Translations under genes and position numbers: made by a program | NCBI RefSeq assembly: GCF_000485595.1 | Contig: NW_014577296.1 | Span: 105,913 to 169,912 of the forward strand | Direction: 5' to 3' | Length of the DNA stretch: 64,000 nt | Source of the DNA: Priapulus caudatus | Lineage: Eukaryota > Priapulida > Priapulimorpha > Priapulimorphida > Priapulidae | Shown: positions 1-11,757 of the stretch, one piece after another | How positions within the stretch are numbered: position 1 is the first letter of the stretch | Layout: each line of letters starts with the position of its first letter | Notes under the pieces: model-generated | What the model saw: the letters and a program-made list of their open reading frames with translations, nothing else | What the model was told of the DNA's origin: nothing | Databases searched by the model: none

Positions 1-304
1 AGAGAAGGTACCTCCTACATCAGTTATTTGGCTTCTACCAGAGAGCATAAGCACTACCATAAGCACCGAACCATTTAACAGTCCTAATATCCATTCCGAT
101 AGTTTTTAGCTTGGCTAGTAGAATTTTATGGTCAACGGTATCAAAAGCTTTTTGAAGATCTAATAAAACCATACCAGTTAGATTTCCTTTGTCCGACTCA
201 TTACGAATAATATCAGTTAGATGGATTAAACTTGTGTCAGTTGAAAATTTTGATCTAAAGCCAGATTGGAACTCGTACAGTAAGGAATTTTCTATTAAAT
301 ATTT
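1..304 (-). pseudogene. LINE reverse transcriptase fragment (CR1/Jockey-like)
   Basis: Read on the minus strand from 304 downward, the sequence gives ENSLLYEFQSGFR, then LTGMVLLDLQKAFDTVDHK. This is the conserved finger/palm block of non-LTR retrotransposon reverse transcriptases, where the Asp of LDLQKAFD is a catalytic metal ligand. Near 30-45 the frame shifts: the expected SGRSQITDVGGTFS continues in another frame up to the window edge. The fragment starts after a stop at 305-307, so its upstream part is missing or broken. It is a dead, truncated copy that continues left of the window. Clade assignment is by resemblance only. Confidence 0.85.
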
Positions 305-1159
305 TTATATTTAATATGGATTCGCTAATTATTATTATAGTATTATTGTAAATTTTTATGATTATATAATAGAATAACGGAGATGGTAGTATAAAGCTCC
401 TGCTGTGTCATCAGTGTAGAGATTTAGAACATAAAACAAGATATAAACAATCGCCTCCAAGATATGTAGAATAGAAGAGATTAGTCTTGCTTACAAATCT
501 ATGTTATATATTTATTTAAAGGGATCGTTTACTCTAAGTTCTAGGGTTATTTTCAGTTAATTTAGGTTAAAATTACGCTACATAAAAAGTTTCACGGTTC
601 AATCACCATTAGAAATATTATTAAAAAATGTTTTAAAACTAACGACTACAGTTTGATTACAACGACGGTGGCGCCACTCAAAGCGCACGATCTGATGAGT
701 TGCGCAAAACCACTTTTCAGCCAAGGGCTAGAGACCGAGGGTGTTTCTTATATATTAATTTATAAGCAAAAGGATTGTAATATCTTATAAACGACATATA
801 GGCCTAGTTTCAGTTATAATATGGATAAATTTGCCCTAAAATGAATATCGTTCGGTTAAATAGCATTTAGGTATAAATATAATTGCACTTTTGTGATTAG
901 CCCTCGGTCTGTAACGTGCAAAATAAATTGTCAAATACGCCACTTTTTCGGGGTGGCAGCACGGTCGCGGGTGTCATGGCGTCGTTCAAATTTCGTAGCG
1001 TTGATGTATAATTAATTATAACAATTAAATTAGGTATCTGGTAACAAATACGTGTGGGTATAGACGGTTTGTTATACAGTAAGTACAGTTGTATGCAGTA
1101 AAATCCTAGAGTCTACTATCCCTTTAATATCAATCGCTGCTCTGTTGTCGCAAACATGC
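305..1159. other. AT-rich non-coding stretch
   Basis: I see no supported gene here. Open frames are short and lack recognisable motifs. Confidence 0.6.
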
Positions 1160-1261
1160 ATGGCCGAGGTTTCCGTGTTTGCAGACAGATTTGTTCTAGT
1201 TGATTTAGAGACTTTCAAGCAGTGGCTAGACGTGACCAGCAGGCATCTCGATGACCTGCAG
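1160..1261 (+). CDS. Candidate isolated first coding exon, unknown protein
   Basis: An ATG at 1160 opens 34 codons beginning MAEVSVFADRFVLVDLETFK and ending HLDDLQ. The last codon is directly followed by a good 5' splice site (CTGCAG then GTAATC, phase 0). The composition is protein-like, unlike the surrounding AT-rich DNA. I do not recognise the protein and found no continuing exon on this strand before the repeats start. It could be the first exon of a gene whose next exon lies far downstream, a retained gene fragment, or chance. Confidence 0.3.
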
Positions 1262-1417
1262 GTAATCCACGCATTTAGGCGTTCTCGTAACTGTGGCACA
1301 TTATACTATAGCACGCTCCAGAAATCGATAACTCAAGCAGCATGCAGCGTATCGCTACACAATTCATTCATAACTAATAACATAATTCAGTGGATACGCA
1401 ATATAACTCACGGCTGA

Positions 1418-2302
1418 TTCCTTGTCAGACTTCCTGATTTGTACATTCACAGCGACCCTTTCTACATCAAGTATAATATCTATGTAGTTTGACTATATAT
1501 ATGTGTGCTATACTGTGTGTTATCGTTAGTAAACCTTCTGCGCTGCTGACGACGATGCTATTGTGACACATATACTTTAAACACCATGCAGTGACCATCA
1601 TATACATTCGACGAAAGTATACTCTGATGGAAAGCTGCTGATCGCGATCACCGTGCCGAGGAAAATTATCACGCTGCGCTTTATATATACTAGCAGAAAG
1701 TATACCCGTAGAACCAGCAAATGTTGTCTTTAAATATAAACTCCATGTAAGTGACACAGATAAAGTTAAATATTTCATGTAACTGAAAAGAAAACCACTG
1801 CACTGGGTACTACAGAACACTGGCACAGCTACTGGCCACTGACTACTGTGTCAGTACGGTGTACGTCAAAGCAGAGTGAGCAGGGGGAGATTCTCAGTAG
1901 GGGGGGGGGATTGGACGTGTAGGCACCGCCAATCTATTGAGGAATTAGTTTGTTCTTGAGTCGCAGAACATCTCCCTAGACGTGGTGATTCGAATATGCT
2001 GCATTAACGGCGGCATGTCAAGAGACGCAAGTCGTAATTCCCGGACGTGCACGTGATGTGATGTGGATTCTGTCCTGTACGCACTGCATCTATTGACAAT
2101 AGCATTTTGTTTCGAAGTTTGACTTAATACTTAATACTTAAACTTTTTTTAATTTTTTTCTCAGCCCAGGAACGCATGCTCCAGACGTGGTGATTCTGAA
2201 TATATTCTTCAGTTAGCGCGTATTGAGTGACAAATGCGGGCGAAAACGAGGACAAACACACAGCCAGCAACACACACAAGATTAGCCAAATGATAGTATA
2301 GA
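1418..2302. other. Non-coding stretch
   Basis: No gene supported. A minus-strand open frame at 1467-1826 has no recognisable domain and looks like chance. A G9 run lies near 1902-1911. Confidence 0.5.
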
Positions 2303-2352
2303 TAATCAAGAGCGTATATCAGAAGCGTATCCTTCTTTATACGCTCTTGATA
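2303..2352. repeat. Short palindrome, TATCAAGAG-ended family (copy 1)
   Basis: The left arm ATCAAGAGCGTATA is repeated inverted as TATACGCTCTTGAT, with about 20 bases between. It belongs to a set of at least six snap-back palindromes in this window with the same outer motif. Confidence 0.7.
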
Positions 2353-2999
2353 TAATACACAACACACGAGTTGTATCTATAGCCATGCTTGTCTGTTGCT
2401 GCCGTACGCACGCTGGAGAGCGCTTAGAACGAGCTAAGCGATGTTATTCACGCACGTTATGGCCTCCTTGCGGCTGCGCTCGGCGTAACGTCGTAACATC
2501 CGAGCCTATGGAAGAATACGTGGCGCAGAATGGCGAGCCACAATACAATCGCCACAAACACACTGCAACCCACAAAAGTGCAAATCCCACAACACAACTG
2601 CAAATCCCACAACACAACTGCAATCATCACCAAAGCAACGGCACAACAGCAAACAATAACTCCAGCATACACGTCCCACAACAACAAATGCAACCCACAC
2701 GCAAATCAAACGCACAAGGCGCAAATGCAAATGCCACAACGCAATGCAAACGCAGCAACAACACAGCACAACGCGCACAACCGCAAATTCAACAGCGGAC
2801 AACAAAAATGCAAATAATCGGCCTGCCCGCGCCAGCCCTGTACTGGTTTGTACTGGGCGCGATTGTATCATGCAGGGTTAGATAATCAGGATATCTTAGC
2901 TCATATCATCTCTCTGATTGTATACAGCCTGTTAACCACCCCTCCGCCTCGCGCACACACGCTATGCACGCTATCATGGCCGGTAGAGAATGCTGGTAG

Positions 3000-4085
3000 A
3001 TGAAGGAGAGGGGGAAGTGGGTGGAGAGAGAGAGGGGTGAGAAGCGGGTGGAGCAGGAGGGGAAGAAGGAGAGAGGGGGATAAGCTGTTGAGAAGGAGGA
3101 GGGGGAGAAGGGACGAACTGGTGGAGGAAGAGAGGGAGAAGCTGGGGAGGAAGGAAGAGGGGGAGAAGGAGAAGCTGGTGGAGGGAGGAGAGGGGAGAAG
3201 GGAGAAGCTGTAGAGAAGGAGGAGGGGAGAAGCCTGTGACGAGGAGGAGGGGAGAGGCTCGTGGTAACGGAGAAGGGAGAGCCTGGTGACAGAGGGAGAA
3301 GCTGTAGAGACAAGAGGAGGGGGAGAGGGAGACAGCTGGTAGAGAAAGGGGAGGGGAGAAGCTGTGAGAAGAAGGATGAGGGGAGAAAGCTGTAAGAGAG
3401 GAGAAGGGGGAGAGGGAGAAGCTTGTCAGCGACGAGGAGGAGCGGAGAAGCTGGTGGAGAGGAGAGGGGGAGAAGCTGTTGGAGAGGAGGCGAGGGGGAG
3501 AAGGAGAAGACTGGTAGAGAGAGGAGGAGGGGGAGAAGAGGAGAAGCTGGTGGAGGAGGAGGAGGGGAGAAGGGAGAAGCTGGTAGGAGAAGGAGAGGGG
3601 GAAGAAGGGAGAAGCTGGTAGAGAAGCGAGAGGGGGAGAAGCTGTGAGGAGGAGGAGGGAGCGGCACTGGTGAGAAGCGAGAAGGGAGAAGCTGGTGAGA
3701 GAGGGAGAAGCCCTTGGTAGGAGAGAAGAGAGGGGGAGAAGGGAGAACGCGTGGTAGAGAGAGAGGGGGTGAGAAGCAGCTGGTGAGAAGGAGGAGGGGA
3801 AAGCTGGTAAGGAGGAGGGGAGAAGGAAGATGCTGGTGGAGGAGGCAGGAGGAGAATGCTGGTGAGAGTGGAGGAGAGGGGAGAAGGGATGAAGCTGGTG
3901 GAGGAGGAGGAGGGGGAAGAAGGGAGCAAGCTGGTAGAAGAAGGTAGGGAGGGGACGAAGGAGAAGCTGGTGGAGGTAGGAGGAGGGGGCAGAAGGGGTA
4001 GAGCTGGTAGAGAAGGAGGAGGGAGAAGCTGGTGGAGAAGGGAGGGGGAGAAGCTGGTGGCAGAAGGAGGCGGGGAGTAAGCTGG
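3000..4085 (+). repeat. Purine-rich minisatellite arm
   Basis: A degenerate tandem repeat of about 25 bases, GAGAAGCTGGTRGAGAAGGA plus a few G/A. Strand asymmetry is extreme: almost no pyrimidines except the GCTGGT core. This is the left arm of the foldback structure. Confidence 0.85.
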
Positions 4086-4620
4086 TGAAGAGGTGAGAAG
4101 CGGACGGCTTCTCGCCTGCCTCTTCTCACACCAGCGTTCTCCCGCCTCTCCTTGCTCGCACAGCTTCTCGCCTTTCCTTCTCACTCAGCTCTCCCCGCTC
4201 CTTCTTCCAACCGCTGCTCCCCTCCTCTGTTCTCCGCCAGCTTCGTCCCGCCTCTCTTCTTACAGCTTCTCTACCGTCGGCGCATATAGGCGTGACTAGC
4301 GTTGCTGTGCGAGGGGGAGTGGGGTTAACAGCTGTATACAATCAGGAAGTAGATGATATGAGTAAGATTATTGCTGAATTATCTACTCCTGCATGATAGA
4401 ATGCGCCAGTAAAGACCAGCAGGCACTTGGGACACGAGTCAGTAAAACTGAAGATAATGATGAACGGTTCACATTCAGCAAATCCGTACGCCTCTGTTAC
4501 AGTTCACTGTTGCGACAGCTTGTATATCAACGTTCCTTCTAAAACCCTACTGTAAAAAACTAAACGCCGAACGCTCCTCACTTCGCCGCGGCGAGTGTGC
4601 TGTGACGCTATGATAATAAT

Positions 4621-4710
4621 ATCAGGAGCGTATAATGACAAATATATATTGTCATTATGAATTGTTCATTGTATAATGACAAATATATTTGTCATTATAC
4701 GCTCCTGATA
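4621..4710. repeat. Palindrome, TATCAGGAG-ended family (copy 2)
   Basis: The left arm ATCAGGAGCGTATAATGACA is matched inverted by TGTCATTATACGCTCCTGAT-like sequence at 4690-4710, with an inner repeat of the TGACAAATATAT block. It lies in the centre of the foldback cluster. Confidence 0.75.
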
Positions 4711-5274
4711 ATATATATATAAGAGCTCTAATATATTAATACGTTAGGCTCTATATACTATTATTATTCAATAGCGTGGACAGCACCTCGCCCGGCGAGT
4801 GAGGGCGGTACGATCGGCGTTAGTTTTTTTACATAGGTTTTTATGAAAGGAAAGTTGATATACTAGTGTCGCAACAGTCGGAATTGTAAGCAGAGGGTAC
4901 GGTAGTAGCCTAATTTGTGAATGTGTGGTTTCATTATTATTTTCAGTTTTTACTGACTGCTGTCCAAGTGCCTGTGTACACAAGCATCGGCAGGCGGGCG
5001 CGGAGGAATTTTGCAATTTGTGTTGGGGAGAAAGGGAGAAGCTGGGGGAGGAGGAGGAGGGAGAAGGGCAAAGCTGGTAGACGAAGGAGGAGGGGGAGAA
5101 GGGAGAGCTGGTGGCAGGAGGAGGAGGGGGAGAAGGGAGCAGTGGTATCAACCCAGAAAGAGAAAAAGGAGAAGGAGGGGACGAAGCTGGTAAGAGAAGG
5201 AGGGGGAGAAAGATGGTGGAGAAAGAAGTAGGGAGAAGCGGTGGTGGAGAAGGAGTTTTGGGAGAAGCTGGTGC

Positions 5275-6250
5275 TGCTCCTTCTCGCCCTCCATCCTCCT
5301 GCCACCAGCTTTCTCCCTTTCGCGCCTCCTGCTCCTCCACCAGCTTCTCCCTGCTCTTCCTCCCAGGCTTCTTCTTCTCGTCCCTCCTCGCTTCTTCACG
5401 CGAGCTCTCTCGGCTCTCCTTCTCCAGCCAGCTTCTCCGCTCTCATTCTCTACAGCTTGCTCCTTTCCCTCTTCTTTCTCTACAGCTTCTCCCTGCTTTC
5501 TAGCTTCTCCTTTCTCGCTTCTCCACGGCACCGCTCGCGCCCTCTGCCTCCACCGAGCTTCTCCCCTCTCTTAATCTAGGCAGCTTCTCCCTTCTCCCCT
5601 TCTCCTTCTCTACAGCTTTCTCCCTTCTCCCCCTCTCTCTCCTCACCAGTTCTCCTTCTCCCCTCTCCTTCTCTACCAGGTCTTTCCCTTGCTGCCGCCT
5701 CGCTCCTCCTCCCATCAGCTTCTCCGCTCCTCTCCTCCACGGCAGGCTTCTCCGCTCGCTCCTCCTGCCAGCCAGCTTCTCCTCTACCCTTCTCACTTCT
5801 GGCGCACCAGCTTCTCCTCTCTCCTCCTCCCTTCTCACGTCAGCTTCTCCGCGCTCCTCGCTTCTCTACCAGCTTCTCCCTTCTCGCCCGCTCACTCTTC
5901 TGCTAGCCAGCTTTCTCCTCTCTTACCAGCTTTCTATCCTTCTCGCTTCTCTGCACCAGCTGCGTCCCACTTCTCCTCCTTCACACAGCTTCTCGCCTCC
6001 TCCTTCCTGCTACGCAGCTTCTCGCCTTCTCCCCGCTCCTCCTGCCTCACCAGCTTCTCCCTTCTCCCCTTTCTGGCTCCTCCAGTACCAGCTTCTCCTC
6101 CTGCTTCCTCCACCGAGCTTCTCCCTTTTCCCTCCTCCTTCTCCACCAAGTTCTCCCCTCCTCGTTCTTCCCCTCCTGCTTCCGCACCGCTCTCCCCTCC
6201 TCTTTCTCCACCAGATTCTGCCCCTCGGCTCGCTTCTCTACTAGGTTCTC
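5275..6250 (-). repeat. Pyrimidine-rich minisatellite arm
   Basis: The complement of the GAGAAGCTGG repeat (AGCTTCTCC-rich). It forms the right arm of the foldback structure, opposite to 3000-4085. Confidence 0.85.
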
Positions 6251-7159
6251 TACGCCGGCCATCATAGCGTGATAGCGTGTGTGCGGAGGGGGAGGCGGGT
6301 TTAACAGCTGTATACAATCAGGAGTCAGATGATATGAGTAGAGATATCCTGATTTATCTACCTCGCTGCATGATAGCAATGCGCCAGTAGCAAAAGTAAG
6401 CAGGGCGGGCGCGGGCTAGGGAATTTGCATTTGTGTTGTGTTTTGCATTTGGCGTTGTGGCGTTTGCATTTGCATTGTGCGTTTTGCTTGTGCTTGTTGG
6501 GTTTGCATTTGCGTATGTGGGCATTTGCATTTTGCGTTGTGGCGTTTTGCCATTTGGATTCTTGGGCGTTTGCATTTGTGTTGTGGGATTTGCGTGTTGT
6601 GGTTGTGGGATTTGCATTTGTGTTGTGGATTTGCAGTTGTGTTGTGGGATTTGCAGTTAGTGTTGCTGGATTTGCAGTTGTGTTGTGGGATTTGCAGTTG
6701 TTTGTTTGCCCTAAGAGAGATTTGTATTGTGTGGTGAGCTTCTGCGCCACCCGTAAAGAAATTACGCACGCAGCGTGCGCCAAAATCTGCGCCCGCGATA
6801 CACGACGCCAACAGTTCATACACGTGACGATTCTAACCATCGGCGCGGAACGCATCCCGTAAACCGGTACGAACACACCAGAAAGTTGGATGGTGGCGGC
6901 GGATGACTACTAAAGCTGTGATGGGAGCTCTTCGGCTGATCGTCTCGGCTGTGCCATGTGTAGGGGATTCGCCGAGAATGCATCGTGAAACGTGATGGAT
7001 CGTTAATGTAGAACTACGGACTGTGTCGTCGATGCGAAGTCGTAGCTGGATATCGTGCCAAGTATACATTTTCCGCTCATTTGATCTCGCTTGCTGTTAT
7101 ACGTGCGTGCGTGACGTAACCTCGTAGTCACATGCGGTAGAGGGATGTTGGGTGGCCGG

Positions 7160-7523
7160 TTTTTTTTTTTTTTTAATGCCAAGGTTGGGGTATAGTAAGG
7201 ATGAGATAAAGGTACATACATAGATAGACGGGGGGCGAAAGAAGTATGTACTACGAGAGATGGGAAGAGGGGAGAGCGAAGGAAGCGAGCCAGCGAGCAA
7301 GCTATAGATAGAATAGATGGATGGATGGATGGAACGGGGACGGACGGAGCGGCGGACGCGACGGACGGACGCCCCCCCCCCCGACCCCACGCACGGAACG
7401 GAACGGCACGAGATGGATATGGCTTATGGATGGACGGACGGACGCCAACACAGACACACACACACACACAGTACACACACACCACCCACAGCACACACAC
7501 ACACACCACACACACACACGACA

Positions 7524-7556
<33 letters not shown>

Positions 7557-7715
7557 GATGTATAGATAGATAGATGGAGGAAGAGGAGGAGAGAGGCGAG
7601 AGAAAACATGGAGAAAAAACAGAGACAGAGAAGATACACACACAAAGAGAGAGAGAGAGAGACATAGAGAGAGAGAGAGAGAAAAAGAGAGAGAGAGCGA
7701 GGGAGAGGGAGGGAG

Positions 7716-7774
<59 letters not shown>

Positions 7775-7790
7775 AGGGATTGGGAGCTTA
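7160..7790. repeat. Microsatellite cluster
   Basis: In order: a T15 run (7160-7174), GGAT/GGAC repeats (7314-7345, 7428-7443), a C-run near 7373-7382, (CA)n with interruptions (7448-7555), (GATA)n (7560-7575) and (GA)n (about 7637-7770). Open frames here encode only Leu/Ser, Thr/His or Glu/Arg runs and are not genes. Confidence 0.9.
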
Positions 7791-7799
7791 TATGGCATG

Positions 7800-9526
7800 A
7801 TAGGCGTCGAGGAGAAGTGATGCAGGACAAAGCGATGTTATGATTGTCCGCTCTGACTATTCATTCGTGCAGTATTTCTAAAACGCTGGATATACAGGAA
7901 GCGAGTAATATACAGTCGGAGATCGTCACGCGTCACATGTGCTGTCTCGATTCGCTTGGATGTTCCCAGCTGGTTTGCACTGAAACGTCAGCTGTGTGGT
8001 GCGTATAACGCGTGTCGGACATGACTCTTGCTACCGGTGCTACCCATTTCCTGGCTCAGCTTCCTTTAAGTTTGTTCTGACAGCCAGACGATTGCGTAAG
8101 TATTGCAGTCTCTCGTTGCACGGACGTTGCCGTGACGTCACCTACCCCGCTAGGACATTCTGACCGAGCAGCACTTTTTCGGATGGCTTATTCTAACACG
8201 CAACATTAACCAGCGTACGTTAGATTCGTTTGTGTCGACCTTTATCTGTGAATCGTAGTAGCTAGGGGGCTATATGTACATATAAACGCCTTGTCGCCAC
8301 GCAATATAATCATATACTACTAATAGTAGCTGACATTCATATAGAATTAATGAAGTTGCTTACCGTGCTCACTACACGCGAGTACACGCGAGTTAGAAAC
8401 CAGTTGGGTTGGCTCAATACGTAGCATCGATAACAGCAAGCGTTGGCGTTTGCAATCCTAATCATGCATGTAAGGCCTATACAGACTGTACTAGTAAATT
8501 CAGATGCGCGCGGGCGTGCACTTGCACTAGTCTACCTCACGTGGCGTTATAGTAAATCTTTGGCCGTGTCGAGTGCGCGGCTAGAGTACACACATAGTGG
8601 CACTCCCGATCGCCCGTGTTGACAGAATATACCCTGCGTTACCGAGTGCGCTACTATACACCCCCCGCCATGCACCCACCTCTTCCGACTGCCCGTTTTG
8701 TAATTTTCGCATGCATTCTTCATTTCCTGGCGGGGAGGTTAATTTAGATGTCTACTCGAATTTTTCCTTGCTGTAAAAATCGTGTGACATGCTCTCGTCG
8801 CCTTCGTATGCCCGGCGACGACGATTTTGCTGATGATAATGACATCGTCTCGGTGTGCGTAATAACTAAATCCTGGTAGAAGCAGACGCGCGTGAAATGT
8901 GGGTGAGGCCTGGGCGGTGCGAGGTACGTGCGTGACGGTAGAGATCACGAAGTGCGCACTGCTCTACCGAGGCAGATAGCGCAGGGTATACGTGCGTGGG
9001 ACAGGTCATCTGACTGCATGCACACATGTCAGCGTGAGTTCCCGACAACAAACCCGCATTGTTGGGACGCCGTGACGTCGTGCTGCACGCATTGCGACGA
9101 TCGTCACTAATTTGGCTGCGGATAGGTATGTTTCTTCTATATGCTGCTCATTGCATCTGTTCGTCACATGCAGTGATCGCGTTTCTTCGTCGATAATTAG
9201 TTCAGAATCCTTGCCCGACTATAGTTGACCGAGGGTTGACGTGTAACTGGACAGTCGTGTGCCAAGTGATTTGCTTTGATGAAAATGTACGAAGAGGATA
9301 AATTAGTTTAAACTCGCCAATGAAGAGCGCAAACAATTTAGTTAGCGCCGTGATTTGCACAGTTTACTAGTTAAATTGTAATATATACTAAACGTGAATG
9401 TGAATGTATAGAGTAAAACCAGTATGGTCTTTTAATTAAACCACCGTTATCGCCAAGATGCTGTTGTTACTAACACAGGCATATGCACTCTACTCGCTAT
9501 GGCCAGATCATACTCTGGAAGTAACA
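7800..9526. other. Non-coding stretch
   Basis: I see no gene, RNA gene or obvious repeat. Short open frames at 8739-9110 overlap on both strands and lack motifs. Confidence 0.5.
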
Positions 9527-10354
9527 TCTTCTTCTTCTTCTTCTTCTTCTTCTTCTTGAGTCATCCAATGCCGCGCGGCGTCGGTGAAGTATTCACGAAG
9601 TTCGAACTCCATAGTCCTCGATCGACCATTACGGCGTAAAGGTCTGCTCCTGTGAGGCCGGTGTCCCTCTCGATGACTGATTTCAGGGTGACGTATGGCC
9701 GGCCGACCCCTCTCCTTGTATCTGGAGTCCAGAGCAGCAATCTTCCAGCAGGTTCATCGTGGCGAATGACGTGCCCAGCAAGGGCCAGACGACGATGCCT
9801 CACTACGTCGGATATACGAGGCAGTGAGCCGTATAGTGACTTTTTTGTTAGATGGTGTCTCCAGGAGATGTTGTAGGCTGCACGAAGCATTGTTGTGTAA
9901 GTGCCGTCAAGTCTCGTTTGGCCGGTGACATTCAATGTCCACGATTCCGAGCCATAAAGAAGAATTGGATTCAATGCAAACTTTCGTTTTTGTAGCTTTC
10001 TGAATGGGTGCTTTCCACAACTTCTGCAATGAGTGGAGTGCACTGCATGACTGCGCTATTCTCATACTCATATACTGATACAAAACGATGTTCTTGGATG
10101 CAGGTTACAGATATAGAATAGTCATTCATGAGTTTGTTGAGCTCAGCTGAGCGTAGAGTTCTACAGTTGAGTGAAGCCACTTTATAAGATTGGCTAGGTC
10201 TGGAGAGACCAATCTTCTGTCGTTGACGATCGGAGCTCAGCCGCTCCGGAGAGTTTAGGTCTGGCTCGTCATTAGCTGCAGGAACATCGTTACTTGACCG
10301 CGTGATTGGCCGTTTAACAAGGGCTTTAATCTTGGTGCTGTAATTGAACTTCAT
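9527..10354 (-). mobile_element. Internally deleted non-LTR retrotransposon
   Basis: On the minus strand, 10354 to about 10000 begins MKFNYSTKIK and contains VASLNCRTLRSAELN and SISVTCIQEHRF. These match the start of the APE-type endonuclease domain of LINEs. In another frame, 10043-9561 gives LLYGSESWTLNVTGQ and RHRRLALAGHVIRHDEPAG and ends near GVGRPYVTLK, the region that follows reverse transcriptase in such elements. Most of the endonuclease and the whole reverse transcriptase are missing between them (junction near 10000). The 3' end of the element runs into (CTT)n at 9527-9557, that is (AAG)n on its own strand, a common LINE tail type. It is non-autonomous and dead. Confidence 0.8.
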
Positions 10355-10716
10355 TATGCCTTTTCTATTGGCTGAGTACGTATGCGGCTCGCCGCGCCTG
10401 CATACGTTTACGGTTCTCCGCTAACTGGAGCGATGCACCTTGGCGTTGTCATAAATTATGATCCTCCGCGAAGCTGCGCTGTTCGCTTTGCTGAAACATC
10501 CGTCTGTCGATGATCGCCACAGGAACTACAACTACCCATAAAGATAGAAGGATTTTTTTTCGAGGTTAAACTCTTCTAGATCCGCCGTGTTCTGCCTATT
10601 GCCAAGCAATATTACCAGTGTCACCACGAGGAGGATGTGGCTATTTATACGCCACACACGGACGGTCATTCACTATGGAGAGGCTAGTTGCAAATTGCAA
10701 CTGCACTGAGTGCTAA

Positions 10717-11700
10717 TAGTGGAGCGACTGAGAGCCAAAATTTTAGCTCGACCCCTCCCCATTTTAGAACAAGGCAAATGACGTATCGTTGGATTCGTTA
10801 GAATGTCTGCTTTATGAAAAACAATGTTTTACAGTCAGATTCTAATTAAAACATGGCTAATTAACCCTTCTTTTGCAAAAACCCATGAAAAATGTGAATT
10901 TTGGAATATCAGATTAATTGTTATTTTGGCACCTTAAAAAACTGAAAACATGTTAATATCACATTAATTCCTTTCTGCGAAGGACACTCACCTTATTTGG
11001 GGTTTTAACCCACTTCAATGGGGTTTTGGGCCCTTTAATACCCCAAAATCGGGGGTTTTACCACTTTTTGCCATTTTCCAATCCTAAGTTTTGACGCAGT
11101 ACCCCTCCCCCATAATATAACAAAACAAATCTGGTCTCATTTGATTTGTAAGGATGTCAGCTGTATGAATATTGATGTTTGATTTGCATATTTTAATGCT
11201 AACATGGCCAATTAGCCCCTTTTTTGCAAAAAAACACACATAAAAAATGGGAATTTTGGAATATCAGAATAATTGTTATTTTGGCACCTTAAAAGACTGA
11301 AAACATGTTAATATCACATTAATACCTTTCTACTAAGGATACTCTCACAGTATTTGGGGTTTTAACCCACTTTAATGAGGGTTTGGGCCCCTTAATACCC
11401 CAAAATCGGGGGTTTTACCCCTTTTTGCCATTTTTCAAATCTGGTCTCATTTGATTTGTAAGGATGTCAGCTGTATGAATATTGATGTTTGATTTGCATA
11501 TTTTAATGCTGACATGGCTGATTAACCACCTATTTGCAAAAAAAAAACAAAATCAGGAATTTCCCGATATCTCATTTTGTTGTTACTTTATCACTTACAA
11601 GGTTGAAAACAAATAAATGTCACATTGTTTTCTTCCTGTCAAGGACACTGACACATTAATTAGGGATTAACCCTCTTCAGTTGGCTCCAAATAACCCCTT
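10717..11700. repeat. Left inverted arm, with internal duplication
   Basis: The arm is about 980 bases against about 690 in the right arm. The extra length is an internal tandem duplication of roughly 340 bases: the sequence around 10850-11080 recurs around 11200-11430, with near-identical TTTTGGCACCTTAAAA and GGGGTTTTAACCCACTT blocks. Confidence 0.8.
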
Positions 11701-11757
11701 TAGAATATTGTTAGTGTTTGAACATACTGCCTTTTACACCGTTATGTCCGTATCACC

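Larger units (their letters stand above)
2510..6760. mobile_element. Foldback-like cluster with tandem-repeat arms
   Basis: Both outer parts carry the same three modules in opposite orientation. The first is an array of the 20-base unit GCAAATCCCACAACACAACT (left about 2575-2820; right, complementary, about 6423-6700). The second is a unique spacer of roughly 120-150 bases containing ATACAATCAG and GTTAACAGC-like blocks (2875-2990; inverted at 6255-6400). The third is a purine-rich minisatellite built on GAGAAGCTGGTRGAGAAGGA (left 3000-4085; pyrimidine-rich complement 5275-6250). A third spacer copy (4272-4420), a short pyrimidine-rich block (4100-4270) and a short purine block (5030-5265) lie in the middle, so the structure is nested or rearranged. 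Long inverted arms made of tandem repeats are the hallmark of Foldback-type elements. I see no transposase. The long Arg/Glu/Gly- or Pro/Ser-rich frames across it are products of the repeat composition. Confidence 0.7.

Noticed and set aside
1467-1826. Minus-strand 119-codon frame
   Set aside because: No motif, no splice context and overlapping AT-rich intergenic sequence.
2385-6380. Very long open frames rich in Pro/Ser/Leu or Arg/Glu/Gly and Gln/Asn
   Set aside because: They are generated by purine/pyrimidine-asymmetric minisatellites and the 20-base array, occur in several frames on both strands, and lack splice or start context.
7003-7830. A 275-codon frame and overlapping ones across CA/GA microsatellites
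   Set aside because: Low-complexity products of simple repeats.
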